From Halobacterium sp. KA-4 (GTDB lineage: Archaea > Halobacteriota > Halobacteria > Halobacteriales > Halobacteriaceae): a stretch of DNA of 64,000 bases. Positions 1 through 9,047 of this stretch are shown here, in pieces. The DNA lies in contig NZ_JAJJZG010000016.1 in assembly GCF_021028995.1 (NCBI RefSeq), forward strand, positions 18,874 through 82,873, given 5' to 3'. Below the pieces are notes generated by a model. That model was not told the origin of the DNA and did no database searches. It saw only the letters and a program-made list of their open reading frames with translations. The position numbers and the translations under genes are program-made. The number at the start of each line of letters is the position of its first letter. The first letter of the stretch is position 1.

Positions 1-2439
1 GGTGAGCGTGGGCGAATCAGTATTTCCATCGGTCGACCGGCCAAACGTGACGGCGGCAGTGTACTCACCATCCCTGTTCGGCGTGTAGTTCGCGGTGTAG
101 GTGTACGTGCCGTCTGAAGTGGTACGTTGGAACTCTTGGACGGTGAAAGATCGGGGGTCTGGACCGTCGATGTCCGCATCGATGGCGGCGAGGGGCTCGG
201 TCGTCTGGACGGTCGTGACAAGTGTGCCGTTTTGGCCGGTGAGTGTCAGATTCCAGATTGTGAGTGATTCATTAATTCGTTCACTTGCTTCGAGTCCCGG
301 GCTAGCATTTTGGCCGTCGGTTGACTCCCCACGCACGAGTGTCACGTTGTATATGCCGTCGGTCGTCCGATTGTAGGCGCCAGTGTACGTGAAGGGTGGG
401 CTGGACGCGGTCGTTGTGAACGCCGACCGGTTGAGCATCGCGGTTTCCGCGCCGGAAATATTGACCGTCACGTTCCGAAGGGGGTCGCTGGCGTTGAACG
501 CGAGACCGAGGTTTCGGTCGGCTGTCGTGTTCGTGCGTAGATCGGTGATAGTGAATCGGACGTCGACCGTTGCATTCGCGGTCAGATTTGGTGACACGGA
601 CGCATTGTCGGTGGTGACAGCGGAGAGATTCGCGGTGTAGTCTCCATCCGAGGTTGGCGTGTACGTGCCAGTGTACGTGTAGGTCCCACCAGTGCTGGTC
701 TGTGTGAGATTGGCGGTTGTGCTGGTATTCGAGAGTGAGAACGACTGTGAATCTGGCCCATGGACATCAAGGGTTACGCCAGTCAACTCTCGGCTCGCGT
801 TGAAGCTCGTTGTGAGGGTTCCGGTTTCGTTGACGAGGGTGAGATTCGAGACCTGCAGTGGTTCCGTGATCGTCACCGAGTCATTCATCGTCTCGTTGTC
901 GACTTGCCCGTCCTCGGACTCGCCTCGATTGAAGGTGACGTTGTACGTCCCGTACGCGCCGGGGTCAACCGTCGTCGTATACTTGTATGGTGGTCCTGAG
1001 CCGTTGACTGAGAATGTCGATACGTTGAGTGTGTCGCTGGCTGCGCCGGAGATCGTGATGTTTAGTGAGCCGAGTTCTTCGGTGGCGGAGACGTTGATTG
1101 TGAGGTTCTGGGTGGCGGTGGCTGTGGCGTTGAGCGCATCGACATCAAAGCGCTCGTCGATCGTTGCGTTCGCAGTGAGATCAGGGTTCGCCGTCTCAGT
1201 ATCTTCGGCCGCAACGCTCGTGAGCGTCAACGAGTAATCACCATCGGTAGTGGGCGTGTAATTTGTCGTGTACCGATAGTCGCTCCCGACCGTGTGCTCG
1301 GTAAAGTTGGCTTTCGACAGGGCAGTTTTCCCGTCCGGCCCGGTGAGTTCCGCGTTGATTTTCGAGAGTGTAACGCTGGAATTGAATGCACCGTACAGGG
1401 TTCCAGACTGATTGCTGAGTGAGAGATTGGCGACGGCAAGCGGCTCCTCAGTGCCATTCACATATGCGACCCCAGCGGATTGGGTCGTATTCAACCGATT
1501 CTGATCCGCATCGGTAAGATAGCCACTCTGTGCCCCGTCTGCAGTCACAAACCGAATCTGATAGGGGGCTGAACTGTCGACATAGAGCAGTTCCGGCGTG
1601 GAGTTCCCGACGACATCTAGTGATCCGACGGGATACTTTCCAGGATTAACCGAAACATCTACTTTGCCATCAAGCCCGACGTAATAGAGGTTTGGCGAGC
1701 TCTCGATAAGTGGAACCTCGACTTTGTCGTCGTCATCGAAGTCACGGGGAGCACCAACACCAAGCCCACCATTGGCCCCCAGTGAATAATCTTCGAAGGT
1801 TTTTCCAGAATTCATACTCGAATTATAATAGAACTGCTCGTTAGACGTGCCAAGGTAGAGGAGTTCGTCTTTATCATCACCGGTCAGGTCTCCAACACCA
1901 AGTGCTGCGTTTCCTGCTATGCCGCCCTCAACAATTGGTTCTGAACTCCCGTTATAGTAGACTTTGCGAATCTTGTTGTTGGAGGTTGTGTAGACGACGA
2001 CAGGGTTACCTTGGAACTCCGTGGCTGCGAGCGCCGTGTTTGATGACTTTGCGTCAGTCGCGAGCTCTTGTTTCTCGCCGGTTCGATCAATCGCGTAGAC
2101 CTCTCCATTACTGGTGATGTACGGGATCTCCACATACCAGTCGTCGTCAAGGTTCTCGCCTTTCCCGACGATTTCGGCGCTCACGTTGAACTCGATCGTG
2201 TGATTCCCTGAGGTCAGAGCCGTCAAGTTGTCTGACGTTTGATCAACGTAGGCAGTGGTGATAGTCTCGTTCTCGTAGGGAACAGATACATTTGTGTTCG
2301 GCTCACCGACAGTGCTGTTGGCCGTAGCCGTGGCTTGGGTGGCTATGCTCGCGACACCCGCCCCTGCTACGAGAAGACCCATGGCCACCCCGAGCAGAAG
2401 ACATACCCGTAGCTGTGAGTGTCGCACTGTCGGCCACAT
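1..2439 (-). CDS. Partial secreted FG-GAP/Ig-like repeat surface protein
   Basis: An open frame runs from ATG at 2439 to base 1 without a stop (813 codons), so the C-terminus lies outside the window. Seen: an N-terminal hydrophobic segment (about residues 10-35) like a Sec signal peptide, then an FG-GAP/VCBS-like part with calcium-type loops such as 'DLTGDDKDELLYL' and 'DFDDDDKVEV', then beta-sandwich modules of roughly 120 residues, each ending in Y-T-P-x-x-D-G-x-Y. N-x-S/T sequons are very frequent, as expected for an N-glycosylated haloarchaeal surface protein. The role is inferred to be extracellular adhesion or ligand binding; no catalytic motif is visible. It lies upstream of, and points the same way as, the PKD protein at 2824-5268 with a 384-bp gap, so the two are probably separate transcripts. 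Confidence 0.85.
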   Translation of the reverse strand, partial: MWPTVRHSQLRVCLLLGVAMGLLVAGAGVASIATQATATANSTVGEPNTNVSVPYENETITTAYVDQTSDNLTALTSGNHTIEFNVSAEIVGKGENLDDDWYVEIPYITSNGEVYAIDRTGEKQELATDAKSSNTALAATEFQGNPVVVYTTSNNKIRKVYYNGSSEPIVEGGIAGNAALGVGDLTGDDKDELLYLGTSNEQFYYNSSMNSGKTFEDYSLGANGGLGVGAPRDFDDDDKVEVPLIESSPNLYYVGLDGKVDVSVNPGKYPVGSLDVVGNSTPELLYVDSSAPYQIRFVTADGAQSGYLTDADQNRLNTTQSAGVAYVNGTEEPLAVANLSLSNQSGTLYGAFNSSVTLSKINAELTGPDGKTALSKANFTEHTVGSDYRYTTNYTPTTDGDYSLTLTSVAAEDTETANPDLTANATIDERFDVDALNATATATQNLTINVSATEELGSLNITISGAASDTLNVSTFSVNGSGPPYKYTTTVDPGAYGTYNVTFNRGESEDGQVDNETMNDSVTITEPLQVSNLTLVNETGTLTTSFNASRELTGVTLDVHGPDSQSFSLSNTSTTANLTQTSTGGTYTYTGTYTPTSDGDYTANLSAVTTDNASVSPNLTANATVDVRFTITDLRTNTTADRNLGLAFNASDPLRNVTVNISGAETAMLNRSAFTTTASSPPFTYTGAYNRTTDGIYNVTLVRGESTDGQNASPGLEASERINESLTIWNLTLTGQNGTLVTTVQTTEPLAAIDADIDGPDPRSFTVQEFQRTTSDGTYTYTANYTPNRDGEYTAAVTFGRSTDGNTDSPTLT

Positions 2440-2823
2440 AGTAACAATTTGGCCGCCAGCACCGATAAGACTGATTGCCACATATTAGCCGATTAATCAT
2501 ACGACGGTGGAATTTTTACGCTTTCAGAAGGAGGAGGTGTAGGGATGAAATCTCGAAGTGAACGGCGACGGTATCCGAGAGTGATAAGCCGGTAGCATGG
2601 GGTCGGATACCCAATTTCATCGCGGGCTCCGGTGTCGCTTCTCGCTCCACAAACGCTCACTCGAAGCAGTTGCAACCTCCGGCGAGGCGGGCGATTTCTG
2701 GCATGGATCACTAGAATCTCACTCCGCCTCATCCTTCATCCTTATCTGAACACTGCCCCCAGAATCTGTTTCGTAATTGCCGTAAAGAGCGAGGGGGTCT
2801 CTCCTCGCGGAAAGATAGGGGAT
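2440..2823. other. Intergenic region without a recognisable gene
   Basis: About 380 bases between two surface-protein genes of the same direction. The short open frames here have neither haloarchaeal codon bias nor recognisable motifs. The region should hold the promoter of the gene starting at 2439 and the terminator of the one ending at 2824; I cannot place either firmly. Confidence 0.5.
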
Positions 2824-5268
2824 TTAGCTCTGGAAGTTAGAGATCAGGTCAAGAATATCAATACCCGAGAGATCACCAGACTGGTAGTCGGAAATTCCCT
2901 GTAGCAACTCAAATGAGTCAATTCCATTATTGTCTTTATCGTATTGATCCACGACTGATTGATTGTCGCCAGCAACGGTAATTTCTTGGTGGGCCTGCGA
3001 AGTTGCGCCCTCATTGTCCATGACTTCAAGACTGACACTATAGGTTCCGGAGGTATTGAAGGTGTGCGTGACGGTCATGCCGCTAGCATCGGTCGTTCCG
3101 TCCCCATCGAAGTCCCAGTTATATGACGCGATACTCCCGTCGGAATCATCTGACTGGGACGCATCAAACGTCATCTGTTGTCCAACAGTCGGGGAACTTG
3201 GAGTCACGGTGAACGATGCGGATGGGGGAGAATTCGTTGAATCAGTACTTTCGACGATTTCCATCCGCTCAGTAACCAGATTCCGTTCCCCACTGTCTGT
3301 TGAGGCAACGATGGTCACATAGTAATCAAGGCCACTTGAGAGACCCTCTGGGATCGTGAACTGGATCTGGTTGCCCTCTTCTACCTGTTCGGAGTACAAT
3401 AGTCCTTGTTCGGCCTGAGCAGCGTCATTATCACCAGCGGCAACGATGACATTCGCAGAGACCGGTGCACTCGCAGTGGTCGAGTAGGTGAATGATACTT
3501 CCTCACCAGGAGAGTATTCGTTATTGAGGCCGTTAGTGGTGAGATCATAGGTCGATACCGTATCACTAGTAAAGGAAGAGGCGTCTTGGAATGGGCCGAC
3601 GGTGGCAACCATCACTTCGCCGGTAACGGACCCGATATCTAGTGTTGCCGTACCGACGCCGGAACTATTTGTCCTGACAGATTCACTACCGATGATCGTG
3701 GCATTAAATCCATTTTTCTCAAGGAACATTAGTGAAGAGACATCCGAAATGGGCTCTCCAGTCGACGCATCGGTCGCCTCAATCGTGTAGGTCACCGATG
3801 ATTCACCATTGGTGGTTCGGAAATCAGAACCCGCCGAAAACGCAACATGCCCGACGTCGCCATAACTGGTTTCTGTCGACTGCTGGCCGTTAACCGTTGT
3901 AGCGGCCCGCAGTTCGAACTGCGTCTGGTCTGGTGCAGTAGACGGAATAGAGAACTGATACGTTGCCTCACCGTTGGCATTCGTCGTTACTGTTCCTTCC
4001 GTCACGACCGCGCCAGGATACCCAATTACGCCGCTGAGGTCCACTTGTGCACCAGAGACAGGTGTACCGTCGTCTTGAACTGTTACATCAACCGTAGCTG
4101 ACTCACCAGGCGCCAGTTTCGGATTCCAATCTTCATTCCGGTAGTCCAAAGAGATGTCAACAGATGACGGATCTGTGGTTGATTCTGGGCGTTCTGAGAC
4201 TTCAATTTCATAGTCACTTACCGCAATCTCCTTGCCGTCAGTCGCGTACAGATTGATCTGGAAATCTGTCTGCTCCGCTGGCGGAGTCCAGGTAGTCAGA
4301 AATTGGCCATTACTGCTAGTCGTCGTCGTGATATTCGTGAGGACAGTGCCGTCGTTTTCGACGGATACAACGAGTTCTTGGTTAGCATACCCCGCGCCCT
4401 CATCTTTGACTTGGCCAAATATCGCGGCAGTCTGATTGAAGTAGAGGTTGTCTGCCCACGGCGTGTTAAACTGTTGCTTGGCAGTCATATCACCTGCTTC
4501 AAGATAGGCTTCATCGCCAGGCTTTGCCGGATCGATATTGTACGACCCCGCCTCATTTGGGGTGTATTTGAACGTAGCAATACCATTCGCGCTAGTAGTT
4601 ACATTTTTCGTCTGCTGGCCGGTAGGGGTATTGAACGTGAACTGTCGATCGGCGTTGCCCACTGGCTCCCCGTTACTTAATGCTGCTATGGCCGCTGTTG
4701 TCGGATGACCGACTTCAATAGCATTATGCCATCCCGGGAATGCAACCGATTTAGCACCAAGATTCGCCTCACCATAGGCCTGATCGGCTACCTCCGAGGA
4801 ACTGGCCCAGAACTCATATGCTCCGTTTTGGGATGGCGAAATCGATAATTCCGCTGTTCCCTGTGAACCAGTCGTGACATTCTTGGTCAGCACAGCCCCA
4901 GTTGGTTTCTCGATCTCAACCGTGATGGGAATATTGGCAACCCCGCTAGGAACTGGACTCGAAGTATTCGTCGCCCCGACCAAGATTTTGAGGCTCTCAG
5001 ACCCTCCAGCGTGCGTCTGTATTGAGCCGACACTTAGTGTGAGCTCTATATGGGAGCTTCCCGCTGCGGCAGTTGAGCCGGATTGGTCCGTTGAATCACC
5101 GTCGGAGGGGGAAGCGGAAGATCCATCTGGATTCTGTGTTTCATCAGCACCAGGCTCTGTTGGCGGATGTGAATCAGTATCTGCTACCGCGATACCACTT
5201 GCTCCAACACTCAGTACCACCAAAATTACTACACCGAGCGTAGCCATCCGGTGTGATAGCCGTGACAT
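2824..5268 (-). CDS. Secreted PKD/Ig-like protein with C-terminal dockerin-like repeat
   Basis: 814 residues. A signal peptide is clear (residues 1-29, cleaved near 'SGIAVA'), followed by an acidic Ser/Gly/Asp-rich linker (about 30-70) and several bacterial-Ig-like beta-sandwich modules (about 75-640). A PKD domain lies near 690-770, with the hallmarks 'NWDFDGDGTTDAS', 'HTF' and 'G-T-Y-S-V-S-L-E-V'. The last 45 residues hold two EF-hand/dockerin-like half-repeats ('DKDNNGIDSFELLQGI' and 'DLSGIDILDLI'). In haloarchaea such tails occur without cohesins, so calcium-stabilised surface assembly is more likely than a cellulosome; that is inference. No transmembrane anchor or PGF-CTERM is seen, so it may be released or held by partners. 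Confidence 0.85.
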   Translation of the reverse strand: MSRLSHRMATLGVVILVVLSVGASGIAVADTDSHPPTEPGADETQNPDGSSASPSDGDSTDQSGSTAAAGSSHIELTLSVGSIQTHAGGSESLKILVGATNTSSPVPSGVANIPITVEIEKPTGAVLTKNVTTGSQGTAELSISPSQNGAYEFWASSSEVADQAYGEANLGAKSVAFPGWHNAIEVGHPTTAAIAALSNGEPVGNADRQFTFNTPTGQQTKNVTTSANGIATFKYTPNEAGSYNIDPAKPGDEAYLEAGDMTAKQQFNTPWADNLYFNQTAAIFGQVKDEGAGYANQELVVSVENDGTVLTNITTTTSSNGQFLTTWTPPAEQTDFQINLYATDGKEIAVSDYEIEVSERPESTTDPSSVDISLDYRNEDWNPKLAPGESATVDVTVQDDGTPVSGAQVDLSGVIGYPGAVVTEGTVTTNANGEATYQFSIPSTAPDQTQFELRAATTVNGQQSTETSYGDVGHVAFSAGSDFRTTNGESSVTYTIEATDASTGEPISDVSSLMFLEKNGFNATIIGSESVRTNSSGVGTATLDIGSVTGEVMVATVGPFQDASSFTSDTVSTYDLTTNGLNNEYSPGEEVSFTYSTTASAPVSANVIVAAGDNDAAQAEQGLLYSEQVEEGNQIQFTIPEGLSSGLDYYVTIVASTDSGERNLVTERMEIVESTDSTNSPPSASFTVTPSSPTVGQQMTFDASQSDDSDGSIASYNWDFDGDGTTDASGMTVTHTFNTSGTYSVSLEVMDNEGATSQAHQEITVAGDNQSVVDQYDKDNNGIDSFELLQGISDYQSGDLSGIDILDLISNFQS

Positions 5269-5287
5269 GTTACACGGCAGGGGTTAA

Positions 5288-5302
5288 TATCCCTGATATA
5301 TA
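5288..5302 (-). promoter_or_regulatory. TATA-like promoter element of the PKD protein gene
   Basis: Read on the minus strand, an AT-only run 'CCTATATATATC' sits about 24-30 bases upstream of the ATG at 5268. That spacing fits an archaeal TATA box driving a leaderless or nearly leaderless transcript. Confidence 0.6.
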
Positions 5303-5468
5303 TAGGTTTGCATGTGGCTAGCTATGAGCTGATGGATGAGCTTTCTCACCTCAAATATTCCTGAATTCGTGCTCTCAACAGACTCCGGCTGACTAACTTG
5401 CAGCCAGTGTAGTGTTCCAGCAGCGGAGACAACCGAGGAGCAATTTGGCTGTGTTGAACCTGAGACGT

Positions 5469-7091
5469 CTACTTGAGCGCGAAGACGAGCAGGAAGATAG
5501 CGGCGGCAGCTCCAACGAGGGCGGCTGGAATGGTGGTTGGGTCGATGAACGAGAGTGTTGTGGCGTAGTTGAGGGCGATGAGTGCGATGGCGCTGGCGGC
5601 ACCGCCGATGGTAAGGGTGGCAGCGAGGTGGACGGCTTCGATGTTTCGCGTGGGTGTGTGCCGCCCAATTTCGTGGCCGAGTTGCCATGCAAAGTGACCA
5701 CTATCCCAGGCGACGAAACTACCGACGATTCCAGCGAACAACAACCAACCGGGGAGTGATTCAACGCCGCCAAAGGCCGACGCGACGAAAACGCCCACAC
5801 TAGCTAATACAGGGCCGACGGTTTTTGACGGGAGGAGCCGGACCCACATGCTAATCCGGAAGCCAGCGATGATACCTGCGGCACTGATGAGAGTTGCCGT
5901 CAGCGCGACGAGCGTGATAGTGGGCGGCCCGTAGAATGCGATGATGCCTTCCGAAAGCCGCTGGTAGGATGGCGCCATCGTTGTCGGGAGCGTCGTGATG
6001 ATGAATGCCTGGGTGGTTTCGACGAGCGGAGTGGCGACGACGAGTGCGGCAGCGGTGAGTGTGGCACCGCTGAGCAGCGCGCTATATCGTTCGAACGGAA
6101 CTGCCGCTGATGCCTGTGCAATCCGTTTGAGCACATAACTGATGGCGAGCAAACCGAGAGTCACGCTGATACTGACCGCGAGTACTATGCGGAGTGGCTC
6201 GACTTGGGTTGCGGTGATAAGGGATTGGTAGAGTGGATCGCTAACTTCTGCTCGGAATTGTTGTTGCCGGAGAAGAGCGTCGGTCAACACGCCGGCGATG
6301 ATCAGCAGAACGAAAACCGAGGTGAGTTTGCGAAGCCGTGTTTGGATTGTCTGAAATGTCTCCTCGTGTGCCGTGCCGACGACCTCGAGTACTGGAAGGG
6401 CCCGGAGTGCCAGCGCTAGGGTGGCTGTCGTCGTGAAGAGGAGGAGGGCGATTGAGGACAGATTCGGCGCAGTCGCCGCAGGCGAGAGGAAATACGTTGT
6501 CACGACGGCAACCCCATCATGGACCAAAGTCGCAAGTGTTTGCTGTTGGCTTAGAGTGGCCGTGCCGAGGATGGCAGTTGTTGCGAGGGTGGTGGCGGCG
6601 AGTACTGGGATGATGAGCGTGCGGTAGGTGACATGTACGAGTGCGTGAAGTGAGGTCTGCGTGACCAGGTCAGCGATGGCGACGCAGGCACCAAATACGG
6701 CGAGCATCAGGCTTGCAACGACGATGAGTTGTGCGCTGACGGAGAGGATTGCTGTTGCGCCTTGCGCGGCTGTCGGTTGGGGGAAGCGGGTGCTTGAGAG
6801 CGATAGTGCGGCATACGTGAGGCCGCCTGCCGCTGCCAGTCCGAGTGGTGCGACCAGCAGCCCGGCAAGGTACTGGGCGAGGACGCGCCACGATGATTGT
6901 GTGGCTAGCCACAGCCCACCGGCAAACGTGAGTGCGGCTACCCAAGCAGTCGCAAGCGGGATGAGTAAGCCGAGTGAGGCTGCGATCAGCGTCGTCAACA
7001 TGATTGTGACACCGACGCTGACGAGCGTTCCCTGTCTCGTTGGTCGCCATGTCGACTCGTCGACAGCCGCTGAGTGGGTCTGTGAGGCCAT
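5469..7091 (-). CDS. Large integral membrane protein of the MoxR/DUF58 operon (DUF7519-like)
   Basis: 540 residues from the ATG at 7091, chosen because it lies one base after the DUF58 stop at 7093; the frame is open further upstream but overlaps that gene. The protein is almost entirely hydrophobic, with roughly 12-14 predicted transmembrane helices and short polar loops. I believe it matches the haloarchaeal family called DUF7519, which accompanies DUF58 proteins; the family name is from memory. It is the last gene of the five-gene operon. Function unknown; location in the cytoplasmic membrane is secure. Confidence 0.8.
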   Translation of the reverse strand: MASQTHSAAVDESTWRPTRQGTLVSVGVTIMLTTLIAASLGLLIPLATAWVAALTFAGGLWLATQSSWRVLAQYLAGLLVAPLGLAAAGGLTYAALSLSSTRFPQPTAAQGATAILSVSAQLIVVASLMLAVFGACVAIADLVTQTSLHALVHVTYRTLIIPVLAATTLATTAILGTATLSQQQTLATLVHDGVAVVTTYFLSPAATAPNLSSIALLLFTTTATLALALRALPVLEVVGTAHEETFQTIQTRLRKLTSVFVLLIIAGVLTDALLRQQQFRAEVSDPLYQSLITATQVEPLRIVLAVSISVTLGLLAISYVLKRIAQASAAVPFERYSALLSGATLTAAALVVATPLVETTQAFIITTLPTTMAPSYQRLSEGIIAFYGPPTITLVALTATLISAAGIIAGFRISMWVRLLPSKTVGPVLASVGVFVASAFGGVESLPGWLLFAGIVGSFVAWDSGHFAWQLGHEIGRHTPTRNIEAVHLAATLTIGGAASAIALIALNYATTLSFIDPTTIPAALVGAAAAIFLLVFALK

Positions 7092-7092
7092 G

Positions 7093-8421
7093 TTAGTGGA
7101 GATGGGCGAGCGAGCGGGCAAGTGCCGTGTTGATTGGTGTTTCGGGGTGCCAGTCAACGACTGAAAATCCGGCGTCGGTAAGCCGGGAGAGCCTGAGGTC
7201 GCGGTGCAGCGCAACGATGTTGCCAGCACTGGTGGTGCGGTCCGTAACATCGGGACTGACGACCGTCACCGGATAGTTGTATGGCTGCAGTCCTCCTGCA
7301 AGTTCAAGCGGCCAATCGTCGAGCAAGGGGGTGATAATAACGACCTCGGCGCGCGGTGGGAGGCGTTGCCGGATCGCATCTCCGGAGTCTGGCATTGAGA
7401 TGTCGAAGACAGCATCACGGGGTGGTTTCGGGGGTATCGATCGGTGCTTCGGGCCCTGGGTCGCGGTTTCCTCAACGGCGTCAAGGAGTTCCGTGGCGTC
7501 GGTCGGCGTCTCCGTCGTGACCCACGGCAGATCATTTGGGCCGACGGTAAGGTCTGTGCCTGCGGGCAGGCCGACCGCCGTAAGAATGGTGTCGACATCA
7601 GCTGTCTCGAGGGTATCATGCAGGCGCGCACTGACGTAGGCGTTGAGTTCTGTTGCGGTTGGATGGCCTGGTGCCGGACTTACTCGTGTTTGTTTGCGGG
7701 CGTCGACGATGAGGGCCGTGCGGGTGGCGTGTTCTTCTCGGAATTCAACTGTTGAGAGGTCGCCTGTTTTGGCGTATTGGCGCCAATTCAAGCGGTTTAA
7801 TGGGTCGCCGGGTTGATATTCGCGGGTGCGGTGGAATTCAAGCCCTGGGCCGCCTTGGTCGGTTGGTTGGGTGCCTGCTCGATGGATGGGCGTCTTGGTT
7901 GGTGGAGTGTCGATTGCGCGAAGTCCTTCGAAGCTGGTGTCGCCGACTGGATCTAGGGTGGTTGTCGCTTGATCGCTGCCGGCGAACGAACGGCCACGGG
8001 CGATGGGAGCCGCAAATTCGTGGGTGCCGCGTTTGGCGACAACTTCATACGTTGTTGTTGCAGTGGTTCCGGGTCGCAGTGGGGTGGCCAGGCGTGGTGT
8101 TCCGGCGGTAACTGCAAGATCGTCTGGGACGCCGTCAATTACGCGCAGATCTGGGATCGTCGCCTCACCGGTATTCGTGACGGTGAGTGTGACGGGGACG
8201 CGGTCCCCGGGACTGGCGGCTGTCATGCCAATGTCTCGTTCAGCGTGGAGTTTAGCGCTGGCAGGAACCACCGAGAGGGCGTCGTAGGCGGCAAATGCAA
8301 CTGGAATCACGGCGGCAGCGACGACAACTGGACTAGCATAGAGGAAGCCGACCGCGACGAGTAGGAGGGCGGCAACACCGGTTGTCTGCCAGCGCCGCGT
8401 CCGAGTAACGTCTGCTGTCAT
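7093..8421 (-). CDS. DUF58 domain protein
   Basis: 442 residues. Two N-terminal transmembrane helices (about 13-50) are followed by a beta-rich domain typical of DUF58 N-regions (conserved 'TVTNTGEATIPDLRV'), then the DUF58 signature near residues 195-225: 'F-H-R-T-R-E-Y-Q-P-G-D' followed by 'R-L-N-W-R-Q-Y-A-K'. A vWA-like fold follows. DUF58 proteins are commonly co-encoded with MoxR AAA+ ATPases and transglutaminase proteins, as here, and are thought to take part in MoxR-dependent assembly or maturation of extracytoplasmic complexes. ATGA overlap with the upstream gene (8418-8421) and one base to the next gene show translational coupling. Confidence 0.9.
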   Translation of the reverse strand: MTADVTRTRRWQTTGVAALLLVAVGFLYASPVVVAAAVIPVAFAAYDALSVVPASAKLHAERDIGMTAASPGDRVPVTLTVTNTGEATIPDLRVIDGVPDDLAVTAGTPRLATPLRPGTTATTTYEVVAKRGTHEFAAPIARGRSFAGSDQATTTLDPVGDTSFEGLRAIDTPPTKTPIHRAGTQPTDQGGPGLEFHRTREYQPGDPLNRLNWRQYAKTGDLSTVEFREEHATRTALIVDARKQTRVSPAPGHPTATELNAYVSARLHDTLETADVDTILTAVGLPAGTDLTVGPNDLPWVTTETPTDATELLDAVEETATQGPKHRSIPPKPPRDAVFDISMPDSGDAIRQRLPPRAEVVIITPLLDDWPLELAGGLQPYNYPVTVVSPDVTDRTTSAGNIVALHRDLRLSRLTDAGFSVVDWHPETPINTALARSLAHLH

Positions 8422-9047
8422 TGTGCGTCCTCCTGTGCAAGGTCCGCGGCGAATGCTTCAACTTCGCGCGCCGTTACACGGACACGCCGAGCGCGCTCGC
8501 GTTCTGGATCTAACCAGAGTCGGAGCCGGCTCCAGACTGTCTGTTCGACATCATCGACGTCCGAGAGGAATGCTGCTGCAAGGTGCGTATCCGTCCATGC
8601 CCCCTCCGCAAGCACGTCCTCGGGGGTTTCGGATGTTGTCGCGACCATCGCCTGGGTTGTGTCCCGTAGTAGGTGGCGTGCTGCTGTGGCTTCGGCTTCG
8701 GTGAGCTCGGTCGCGTCAAGCTCAGTGTCAACGATGTCGTTGACTGATGTTCGATCGTCGTCGATGACGCGTTCCGGCGGCAGTTCTTGGGCGTTAGCAT
8801 AGCGAGAGGTGCTAGCCGGGTTTCTCGTTGGGGTTGTGCCGCCGGCCCACGCACCGAGGAGGGCGTACAGTATGAGTGCGCCACCAACGCCCGTGAGCAG
8901 GAGGTTTGGGTCAGCGTCCTGGAGTGTGGTTTCGACGAGGGGGAGTCCGGGGAGGTGTGTGGCGGCGTCTGGTTCGAATGTGTAGATGAATCCGAATCCG
9001 AGTGCAAGCACGCCGAGGCCACCGCTGACGAGTGTGCGGCTGCGCAT
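8418..9047 (-). CDS. Small membrane-anchored protein of the MoxR operon (DUF7269-like)
   Basis: 209 residues from ATG at 9047; a GTG one codon earlier is also possible. Two N-terminal hydrophobic helices (about 5-25 and 50-70) are followed by an acidic, mostly helical cytoplasmic region containing 'R-L-R-L-W-L-D-P-E-R'. The start overlaps the upstream stop as TGATG and the stop overlaps the DUF58 start as ATGA, so it is a translationally coupled operon member. I recall a haloarchaeal family DUF7269 in this position; membership is from memory. No enzymatic motif. Confidence 0.8.
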   Translation of the reverse strand: MRSRTLVSGGLGVLALGFGFIYTFEPDAATHLPGLPLVETTLQDADPNLLLTGVGGALILYALLGAWAGGTTPTRNPASTSRYANAQELPPERVIDDDRTSVNDIVDTELDATELTEAEATAARHLLRDTTQAMVATTSETPEDVLAEGAWTDTHLAAAFLSDVDDVEQTVWSRLRLWLDPERERARRVRVTAREVEAFAADLAQEDAQ

